Shown here one piece after another: positions 1 to 7,465 of a DNA stretch of 14,598 nucleotides. The notes under the pieces were generated by a model. That model saw only the letters and a program-made list of their open reading frames with translations, was not told where the DNA came from and did no database searches. The position numbers and the translations under genes are program-made. This DNA is from Glomus cerebriforme (lineage: Eukaryota; Glomeromycota; Glomeromycetes; Glomerales; Glomeraceae), in NCBI GenBank assembly GCA_003550305.1, contig QKYT01000150.1, positions 150,583 to 165,180 of the forward strand. Direction: 5' to 3'. Within the stretch, counting starts at the first letter, position 1; every line of letters starts with the position of its first letter.

Positions 1-179
1 TTAGTTGATAAAATTCTACGCAAATAAGGGGAACGATAATTTAAAATGACCATATGAGCACGAAATATTTTTACGTAAGGATCATCACCGACTTCAATAG
101 TAATATCATAATATTCGTCGTCATCTAAAATTTCAAGTAAATTTTGAGATAATTTTTGTAAAAGTTTATTATCAACCAT
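1..179 (-). CDS. BTB domain protein, N-terminal part only (runs off the window)
   Basis: The first 59 codons of a BTB (POZ) protein are visible from an ATG at 179-177, which has A at -3. Recognisable BTB pieces are YDITIEVGDD, then FRAHMVILNYRSPYL, then ILST where the window ends. The BTB fold mediates dimerisation and often Cullin-3 binding, so a substrate-adaptor role is the family expectation; the domains that decide it lie outside the window. The stretch aligns almost without gaps with the first 58 residues of the BTB gene at 7466-9428 on the same strand, so the two are close paralogues about 9 kb apart. Differences are scattered substitutions and one extra residue near the N-terminus. 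No stop or frameshift is seen in the visible part. Whether the rest is BACK-TLDc, the common form in these fungi, or BACK-otubain like its neighbour cannot be told. Confidence 0.85.
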   Translation of the reverse strand, partial: MVDNKLLQKLSQNLLEILDDDEYYDITIEVGDDPYVKIFRAHMVILNYRSPYLRRILST

Positions 180-289
180 TTTAAATTATTTTTGTAATAT
201 ATATTCAATAAAAGAAAATGTGAAAATTTCCAAAATAATTGAGTGAATGAAACCTTATTTAAACGGTACCCAAATTTTAAAATTAATTC

Positions 290-350
290 TTATAGTGTAA
301 CGGAATGACGGAATTAACGCTCCTTATAGGTCGCTTACGTTACACTATAA
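290..350. repeat. 61-bp element with 13-bp perfect inverted ends
   Basis: TTATAGTGTAACG at 290-302 is the exact reverse complement of CGTTACACTATAA at 338-350, with 35 bases between. The element lies about 110 bases upstream of the BTB start at 179. It carries no ORF. It could be a minimal MITE or a solo hairpin. No convincing target duplication is seen, apart from the possible TA already inside the ends. Confidence 0.6.
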
Positions 351-1494
351 TAATAACAATAATAATTAAACATTTTTTTATTGAATATTTATCAGAACTG
401 ATTTTATTTCAAAAAAAAAAATAAAAAAAAAATGAACATTATGCGTTTATGCTAGATTGTTAAAAATGCTAAAATGAATTGGCCGATACCCATATCAGCC
501 TCATCAATCTAAGCCTTTTTTTTCTCCTCTTCTTGAATAATAGCCTAGATTGAATGTTACTTTATTAAATAAACAATGTTTTTCAGCGGATATGAAAATA
601 CTCTAATATCGATTTTAATAAGATACTTGAATATTTATGAAGCTATGCTTATTTTCTGTAATACATACCAGGTGGCGTAATTTCAGTACTTTAGTTAAAT
701 GAAGCAAGAGAAATTGAGCATATTTTTTTAATACTATTGATTTTACGATACATGATATTAAATTAAAATATTAAATGTAATTATTTTGCAGGTTTCTATA
801 ATAAACTTAAAAAATTGGTTTTGTTTATTCTCAATTTTAGACGAAAAATATTCAAATAAATATAAAATGAATATAGAAATAATTTGATAATAATTTATAA
901 CATATTCAAAGAGCATTAATATCAAGTTCAATTTCCTTAGTAATGTATTCTATTGTTAAATTACAAACACAATTATGTTAAAAAAAATATTTATATTCGT
1001 ATATATAAGAGTATGCAAGATTTAATTACCATGATTGTAATTCGTATTAATGTCTAATTCGGGTTCTTTTGTAAAATAAATTACGTTAAAGTTTGAATTG
1101 AAATTATTTAAAATATATTATTTAAAAAATCTTTTTACCAGCGTTTTCATTTTCAGACAATTTTTTTCTTTTAATGCACTGACCTAAAAGAATATATCAA
1201 ATTTAATAAATTCTAATTTATTAATATAATTTGATTATTACCATACCATTATAATTATCATTATTTTCTTCAATTAAATTATCTTCAAACTTTCTTTTAG
1301 CTTTAAAATGAAGAATAATGATCAATGATGAGTGAATAAAAAATAATAAAAATATAATATCAATTATTAATAATTAATAAATAATTACTAGCAGATTCTA
1401 CATTACTTTTTCGATAATAATAAAATGGATCTAAATAATTAATTAAAATGACGGATATTAATCTATGTAATAATTTATATACAGTGTAATAAAA
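351..1494. other. AT-rich spacer, no gene seen
   Basis: This is low-complexity A/T sequence with poly-A and poly-T runs. No reading frame of convincing length or composition is present on either strand. It holds the 3' flank of the minus-strand kinase at its right end and the upstream region of the BTB gene at its left end. TAGATTG/CAATCTA inverted 7-mers at about 453 and 506 are too short to call. Confidence 0.5.
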
Positions 1495-2755
1495 TTATTT
1501 ACCAGTTTCTAAGTCAATAGTTTGACTTCTGGAATTTCTTAAAGACATCGCAGATTTAATCATGCCACTTAAAGGTCTACTCTTATAAATGGCACTTCGC
1601 TTATTTATCGTTACAGGTCCAATATCTGGTGATGGTGTGATATGAGTATATTTTTCGGAATACCAATCATCGTAAGATTCACTTGTACATAATTTTTCAA
1701 TTTTATCCTTTATATCAGCAGCTGTTGGTCTTTTCTCTGGATTAGAAAACCAGCATTCTTTCATTAATTCAATATAGCCTTCAGGTGCATTTGTGACGAT
1801 AGGTGGGCGTAACCCATCGCTTATTTTGATAATAAGTTCTATATCATGAATTTCATCCCAAAAAGGTCTTCTACCTGTCATAAACTCCCACATAATCATT
1901 CCAAAACTATATATATCTGAAGCTTTAGTATATTTTTTTCCTTGAAAAATCTCTGGAGCCATATAAGGAATAATCCCATAGTTCTCATTATTATCGTCTG
2001 TAGATTCAGTTGCAGATTTGCTTATTCCCAGATCACCTATTATTATTCTTGGCTTTCCTAACTTTTCTAGACGATATTCATTAAGATCTTTAAGATCAAT
2101 ATGAAAAAAAATATTTCCACTATGAAAATCTCTGTGGATAATATTTGCATAATGTATATTAATAAGTCCATCTATTATATTTCTTAAGTGACCCAGTTTA
2201 CTATACCAACTCATGTCGTAAAAATTATTATTTATATAATTAGTCAAATCACCTAAATTATAATATGCCATAATAATCATAAAATCTTGAGTATTAGGAT
2301 CTTGAGTAATTCCAAAATATTTACTAATGTTGCTGATGTTGCTGGACAATCGTGGGATCGGTTTTTCATGATAATCACAAAATACCTTAAGCTAAAACAA
2401 GAAAGTTTATTATATTAATCTATCTATGGCCCATTAATCAAATTAGTAAAATATTGTATTTTACCTCGTTCAGTTCCTTAGGTGTGATATTTTTTGAATT
2501 GTTAAGTTTTTTGAGAACAACTTCATTGGGATTATCAATCCAATTAGCTTTATAAATTTTACTAAATCCTCCTTTAGCAATAAATTCTATGTTTTCGAAC
2601 TTTTCATAGGGAATATACTCTATTCTTCCACATGTATAACTGATAAAATCATCAATAATTTTGTTTCCACTTTGTTTAATTTTTGTCTTGACTTGTTTTG
2701 GTTGAGTTAAAGAAGTAAAATTTATTAATTTTTCAAAAAATAGTTTATAGCTCAT
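1495..2755 (-). CDS. Protein kinase of the expanded fungal TKL-like family, two exons
   Basis: Exon 1 is 2755-2465, a GT-AG intron of 73 bases lies at 2464-2392 in phase 0, and exon 2 is 2391-1495 with a TAA stop; the product is 395 aa from the ATG at 2755. Numbered from that Met, the parts are: linker motif GNKIIDDF (30-37); degenerate Gly loop AKGGFS (60-65, two of three glycines replaced by Ala and Ser); ATP-binding Lys in VVLKK (82); probable alpha-C Glu in LNE (97); HRDFHSGN with catalytic Asp 185 and Asn 190; DLG in place of DFG (217-219); APE (242-244); and SDIYSFG then KRPTA with the conserved Arg 318. All catalytic residues are present, so it should phosphorylate protein substrates, probably as a cytosolic signalling kinase. 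A Ser/Arg-rich tail of about 50 residues follows. Coding-like sequence continues upstream in frame to a GTG at 2818 (LPNYELFFDFL), so the true start may be a lost ATG or an upstream exon. The family's expansion in Rhizophagus is established; substrate is unknown. Confidence 0.9.
2392..2464 (-). other. Spliceosomal intron of the kinase gene
   Basis: Donor GTAAAA follows AACGAG, and acceptor TTGTTTTAG precedes CTTAAGG. Removing the 73 bases joins ELNE to LKVFCDYHEK in frame and restores the usual kinase stretch between the ATP-Lys and the ITQDP motif. Without splicing, the exon 1 frame runs into a stop within nine codons. Confidence 0.88.
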
Positions 2756-2865
2756 GTCGTGTATATATGATGAACTTAAAAAGTCAAAAAATAGTTCATA
2801 ATTTGGTAACTGGTCCACGATTTTTTAATTTATCTTTGAAGCAACTGAAGCAACCAAGAAAAACT

Positions 2866-3873
2866 GTTTAATATATATATATTGTAAAGAAATTTGTAAA
2901 AAAGACGTTGTATGACCGATAATTCTATAGAATTTTCTACAGAAGATTTTGACCGAAATTGATTTGCAAAAAAAGACGTTGTATGACCGTATACGTTATA
3001 TTTAGAATTCTAGAAATTATATGCTAATCTTTTTTAGCAACTTGTTTAATATATATACATATGGGTCCGGTTCATTTCACCGACATACGTTTCACCAACG
3101 ATTATTTTTCCGACAAAATTTTCACCGACGATTATTTCACCTACATGAACATTTCACCGAAATGGTTATTTAACCGACAAATGTTTAACCGAAAGTTATT
3201 TCACCGACATTAGCCTTTTTAAGATGATTTTCACACTTCTCTAATTAAGTAATTAATTAAGTAAATTTAATTATAAGCCACAATTATTAAATGGATCATT
3301 TCATAACCACAATTATTAAGCTGCAAATATTCCCATTTACGTAATTTTATACAAGTTCTTTTTATTTTTAACAATAAAATTTATTACAATTGTTATTATT
3401 TTCATAGCTACAGTAATACATTAATTTATGCCGAAGTAAATATTAATTTATTTAATAATACATTCATTAAGTTTTAATGTAATATAGTAAATAAATTTTG
3501 AAAAATTATTATTAATAAATAAAAAAAGAAGATGTATAAATAATAAAAATAAAATAAAATTTTATTTGAAATCTTTCAATTTTATACTTGTCGGTGAAAT
3601 AACTTGGTAAAATGTTAGTGTCGGTAAAATGATCGTCGGTGAAACATTTGTCTGTGAAATGTACATGTCGGTGAAAACGTATGTCGGTAAAATGAATGCG
3701 TCCCCAACATATATATTGTAAAGAAATTTGTAAAAAAGACGTTGTATGACCGATAATTCTATAGAAGTTTTATACAGAAGATTTTGACCGAAATTGATTT
3801 GCAAAAAAAAGACGTTATATGACTGTATGTTCTATTGTAGAATTCTAGAAATTATATGCTAATCCTTTTTTAG
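2866..3873. repeat. Tandem duplication of a ~175-bp unit, second copy split by a mobile element
   Basis: Unit 1 is 2866-3037, from GTTTAATATATATA to GCTAATCTTTTTTAG. Unit 2 starts at 3044 with the same GTTTAATATATATA, is interrupted after 3062, resumes at 3707 with ATTGTAAAGAAATTTG, and ends at 3873 with the same GCTAATCC-TTTTTTAG. The copies are close to identical apart from a few substitutions and one-base length changes. Each unit also holds an internal duplication of about 25 bp (TTGTAAAAAAGACGTTGTAT and TTGCAAAAAAAGACGTTGTA; in unit 1 at 2894-2918 and 2964-2989). The unit lies just upstream of the kinase gene and could carry its promoter. Confidence 0.85.
3063..3706. mobile_element. Foldback/MITE-like element with repeat-built terminal inverted repeats
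   Basis: The ends mirror each other: GGGTCCGGTTCATTTCACCG at 3063 against, on the other strand, GGGGACGCATTCATTTTACC from 3705. Each terminal arm is built of degenerate units around TTTCACCGACA: about nine in the left arm (3063 to about 3215) and about seven inverted in the right arm (about 3588-3705). The centre, about 3216-3587, is AT-rich without any usable reading frame, so the element is non-autonomous. ACATAT flanks both ends (3057-3062 and 3707-3712), which fits a 6-bp target-site duplication; taking the element and one ACATAT away restores the second 175-bp unit. The transposase family is not clear to me. Confidence 0.75.
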
Positions 3874-4467
3874 AATTATTTTTTTTTTTTTGTGTGAATC
3901 GATCAGTGTCCCGCATAATTGCTTTATAATTGATCGTGTTTGAATTTCTTAGTCCTTGGAAATTTTATAACATTCAGAATCTTTGCACATATTGAAGATA
4001 TTTTAGTTCATGCAAATTTTAATGATAAACTTTTTTATTTTATATACTGTACAACATATTTTGAGAATATAATAATATCTTTGGTAAGAATACGTTATAT
4101 CATTAATCATTTTGACAAAAATTGACAAAACTTTTTTTAGTTCAGTTAAGAATAGATACTTCAAAAAATTTTTACTTGTGACAAGAGTGAAAATTTTTTC
4201 GTTACGATAAAAAATCCAAATTTTTGCAAATATTGAGTTTTCTTCAGATACTTCTAATTAAGTATAATTAAGATTGCGCAAAATTGGTGATATGTTTAAA
4301 TATTTGTTATGCTGTTCGTGTATATTCACTAATTGAATAAGTTGCTTGGCTAATAAATTTATATATTTTATAATGAACATATATTCCATTAAATTATCCG
4401 GATGTAAACCAAGTAATTTGAAATTTTTGCTCGCCACTACAAAATGTTGAATATCGCAGATCACAAA

Positions 4468-4494
4468 AAAATAAATAAATAAATAAATAAATAA
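4468..4494. repeat. AAAT microsatellite
   Basis: Between six and seven uninterrupted AAAT units are seen. Simple slippage repeat with no sign of function. Confidence 0.8.
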
Positions 4495-4587
4495 CGAAAG
4501 AATCTTTAAATACAACAATAATAATTATCAAATAATTAGGTTTTATTTATTTAAAAGTTTTTATTAATAAAATAATATATTTTAAAA

Positions 4588-4690
4588 ATTCCGGGTTGCT
4601 GGGCCGGGTTTTCATATTTTAATGCGGGCCGGTCCGCGCTGGAATATCTATTTATATTTAACCAGTCTCAAAATTTGGCCAAATGCAGGC
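4588..4690. repeat. GC-rich island with repeated GGGCCGG-type words
   Basis: A short block in an otherwise strongly AT-rich stretch contains CCGGGTTGCTGGGCCGGG and then GCGGGCCGGTCCGCGCTGG, followed by TTTGGCCAAATGCAGGCC. It looks like a degenerate GC-rich minisatellite fragment. No frame through it encodes a recognisable protein. Confidence 0.45.
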
Positions 4691-5102
4691 CTCTACAATA
4701 TCTTAAATATTAACAATCGATAAATTCTTTAAATCCAATTATAACTTATCTTCTTAAAATACGTGTAAATATCTAAAAGATAATTAAAAAATTCTAATTC
4801 TTTTCATGATGTATATATACAGTTCACTTTATCCATTACTATCTACATATATATTTAAAAACTTTATTATGATTAAGAATAAAAGAATTTTTTTTTTGAA
4901 GACATTTGTTCCTTCTGTTCATTAATATTTGATACTTCATATTTACCTTTTGAAAAAATAAGAATTCGTCTTGTTGACTAGTTGATTTTTTACATTTATT
5001 ACAATTAAGATTATTCTTTTGTTTTTTTTCAAAAAAAAAAGTTTATAATTAGTATTTTAAGATAAATCACAAGCAATAATTGAGTAACAAGTACCTTTAT
5101 AG

Positions 5103-5225
5103 CTGGTCGTTCTACTACTGAAGAAATTTGTTCATTCTCTGGATATCCACTATACCAGAGTTAAAGAGATTATTCGATCATCTGAGGTTGAGTTGATTAC
5201 TGAATTACCGTCTAAATATGAATAG
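5103..5225 (+). pseudogene. Short coding-like remnant, 40 codons between stops
   Basis: Between TAG at 5100-5102 and TAG at 5223-5225 lies an open frame without ATG whose last part reads VKEIIRSSEVELITELPSKY. The mixed amino-acid composition and normal codon variety differ from the Lys/Phe/Ile/Asn output of random AT-rich sequence. An intron-like CTTTATAG acceptor precedes it, so it could be a terminal exon or a gene relic. I do not recognise the family. Confidence 0.25.
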
Positions 5226-5436
5226 AAAAAGGTGTGAATTAATCAAAGTTAAAATAAAGTAGGGTTTCAATTTTCTTAAAAAAAAAAAAAGTTCGACACA
5301 AGTATTCTTTTTATTTTTTTTTTCTCTTCAACATTTTTTTTTTACTTATTATATCAAATTCTATTACCAGTTCCATGAATCTAAATCAGTAATAGTTTTA
5401 ACAACAAAGCTGCTGTAATTTGATCATAATGATAAA

Positions 5437-5604
5437 ATGATAAAAGAGAAAGAGAATAAAGAAATGAAAGAGAAAAACTTCATTTTCTATGATATTAAGC
5501 GGAGGATATCTAAAAAGATTTCCTCTCAAGTAATTCCAGCATTACTCTACTCAATATTCATAGTGAGTAGTTTCAGCCACGGACTAGGTCTAAAGTGTGT
5601 CTAA
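5437..5604 (+). CDS. Possible small protein of 55 aa with a membrane-like segment
   Basis: From ATG 5437 to TAA 5602-5604 the frame encodes 55 residues: a highly charged start (MIKEKENKEMKEK), a basic stretch KRRISKK (21-27), then a hydrophobic run VIPALLYSIFIVSSF (32-46) and a short end GLGLKCV. This is the layout of a small tail-anchored membrane protein, but a decayed exon would look the same. In-frame stops lie just upstream, so this ATG is the only start. No family is recognised and no splice site is obvious. Confidence 0.25.
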   Translation: MIKEKENKEMKEKNFIFYDIKRRISKKISSQVIPALLYSIFIVSSFSHGLGLKCV

Positions 5605-5779
5605 GAATATGAGATATGAGAGAAAGTAAGCCTATATATATATACTTTTAAATTTTTAATTAGTAAATATATATTCTCATAGTCATGATTTTACATATTA
5701 TGTCATGAACTCATGATTATAAAAAAATTGACTCTAAAAATTAAAACGCGCAATTTTTAATCAGGTCATATATATTCAT

Positions 5780-5865
5780 ATGACGATCAGTTGATCATCA
5801 TAGTATAGATTCAAACGTAATATTCCGTATGTACAGATGACGATCAGTCAATCATCATAGTATAG
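5780..5865. repeat. Pair of 29-bp near-palindromic direct repeats
   Basis: ATGACGATCAGTTGATCATCATAGTATAG-like copies sit at 5780-5808 and 5837-5865, 57 bases apart start to start, differing at two positions. The first copy holds a near-palindrome, ATGACGATCA against TGATCATCAT, with one mismatch. They may be binding sites of a dimeric factor or the remains of a minisatellite. Confidence 0.55.
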
Positions 5866-6597
5866 AAATTTCCAGTAAATTTCTAACTAATATTGTACAG
5901 CTTGTGTTACTATTTTTGCTATTCAACATAATATATGTCAGGCAATGTTTTTTAATATTCTGTGGCTCTGTGCTCTTTCCATAAAGGGTTCATTTATAGA
6001 ATTTTAACCCCACTTTTTTTTTAAAAAAAAAAAATAATAATAATAATAATAGTAAAATGAAAAAAAAAATATTATTAAAACGAATGTTCTAAAAATAACT
6101 AATTAGAAAACGTAATAATTATTAAATTTGATTATAAAATATGAATTATTTTTGAATCAGTACATTAATAATAAAAATCCTGATCGGATCAGCAATATAA
6201 ATTTTTGGCTCATTACGTAATTTGGTTCGTTTGTAATATTTCGAGCTTTATATTCAAAAATATAAAAAAAAAAATGTCTTTGATGAATTTTTATGTTGTA
6301 CACTTGTACCTTTATTTTATGTTTATAATTAGTAACTATTTTAAAATTAATTATACAGACGACCTTAACTTTATGCAACAATATATTAAAAAATTATACT
6401 ATTTTACACTTTTCAGTTCTTTCAATTCATATATTAAAAATTTTATTATTTGAATTATTTCAAAAGAATGTTTATACTAAAAAAATAATAAAGCTAAAAA
6501 TATCAATGAGAAGTTAAGAAAAATTATTTCCCAATTTGATATTATTTTCGCAATTTTTTTTTCTTCGTACTTTATTCTCTTGGACACCTATTGTATC

Positions 6598-7116
6598 ATC
6601 AGACCTAAAGGAAGAAACAGCATTAGTAATTAGTCATTACTAATGTCAATAATAAAAAGAGATAAAAGTTGGCATAAACACCTGAAATAGTCATCGATCT
6701 GAGTTAGGCTTAAAAAGAAAATAGTGTACTAATAACGCTAATGATTGAATCTAAAGAAAGAATAAATTTGTTTAATAATTAATTTTTTTTTTTCGATAAT
6801 GATTATATTATTAATAAAAAACATTAATATTACCGATGTCTGCAGCACAGTATCCAAACTGATCGGACCTAATGATCGAATCTAAAAGGAAAAAAAAAGC
6901 TAAATTAGTTAATTAGTAATTGAAAAAAAAATAAAAAAAGTGTCACCTGCTGCATGAATCTGATTCACCATTTTTTTTCCACTTCGGATCTAATGATTGA
7001 ACCTAAAAGAAAAAAAAAAATAAAACCTGCCAATTCGCCGCAGCACGAACCTGTCACCATTCCAAAAATTCATAAGTTAAGAACCGAACCTAAAGGAAAG
7101 AAAAACATTGATGATC
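6598..7116 (+). repeat. Degenerate repeats of a TCGGACCTAATGATCGAATC-type motif followed by A-rich runs
   Basis: Related blocks occur near 6598, 6699, 6744, 6863, 6986 and 7083. The two best are TCGGACCTAATGATCGAATC-TAAAAGG-poly-A and TCGGATCTAATGATTGAACC-TAAAAG-poly-A, about 123 bases apart. Read on the plus strand they give SDLMIESKRKKK and SDLMIEPKRKKK, a basic, nuclear-localisation-like string; the 7083 block gives RTEPKGKKN. The last two sit in one open frame from ATG 6954 to the TGA ending at 7190 (78 aa), but stops separate the earlier ones. This may be a decayed gene with repeated basic motifs or a non-coding minisatellite whose translation is accidental. Confidence 0.4.
6621..6645. 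repeat. Perfect 10-bp hairpin
   Basis: CATTAGTAAT (6621-6630) and ATTACTAATG (6636-6645) are exact reverse complements around a 5-base loop. It has no following T run on either strand that would distinguish it from the general background, so no role is assigned. Confidence 0.5.
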
Positions 7117-7140
7117 ATACGATTGATATACACATTGTTT

Positions 7141-7253
7141 TTGTAGCCCAAACTCTAAATCAAACTCGGAAAAACCTTATATCCGATTGACATTTAAAAT
7201 TTACTAGCTTGGTTTGGATATGGTTAAATTTCGGATATAGGATTGGGCTACAA
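7141..7253. repeat. 113-bp nested inverted repeat
   Basis: TTGTAGCCCAA at 7141-7151 pairs exactly with TTGGGCTACAA at 7243-7253, and inside them TATATCCGA (about 7178) pairs with TCGGATATA (about 7231). Two nested, perfectly matching arms around a short centre suggest a small MITE or a decayed palindromic element. No clear target duplication is visible. It lies about 210 bases past the stop of the minus-strand fusion gene. Confidence 0.55.
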
Positions 7254-7465
7254 CATATTTGATCGACAATAACGTGTTTTTTTTGCTAAAAATTTTTTTA
7301 AAAAAAAAAATTATTTATTTGATTTTTTTAATATCATTTTATTATGGAATCAATAATAGACGCTAAATTTATGTAACCTTAGTGTAATAAAAAGAAAACA
7401 TTTCTATTTTCTTTATAAATTAAAACAAGAATAAATACATTTTCCATTTTTTCTTAAAAAAATTG

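Larger units (their letters stand above)
3874..5102. other. AT-rich spacer, no convincing gene
   Basis: Open frames at 3940-4125 (plus) and 4258-4518 (minus) begin only at TTG codons and show no recognisable motif. The minus-strand one has somewhat protein-like composition between about 4260 and 4460 and could be an exon remnant. The stretch also holds an AAAT microsatellite and a GC-rich island, listed separately. Confidence 0.4.

Noticed and set aside
3562..3804. 80-codon minus-strand open frame
   Set aside because: It is the translation of the right inverted arm of the foldback element and part of the duplicated unit, and it has no independent coding signal.
3940..4125. 61-codon plus-strand open frame
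   Set aside because: TTG start, composition of random AT-rich DNA, no motif.
4258..4518. 86-codon minus-strand open frame
   Set aside because: It begins at TTG, runs through the AAAT microsatellite, and shows no motif. The 4260-4460 part is somewhat protein-like but not enough to call.
6157..6453. Overlapping open frames on both strands
   Set aside because: Both are dominated by Lys, Ile, Phe, Tyr and Asn as expected by chance in AT-rich DNA, and they oppose each other over the same bases.
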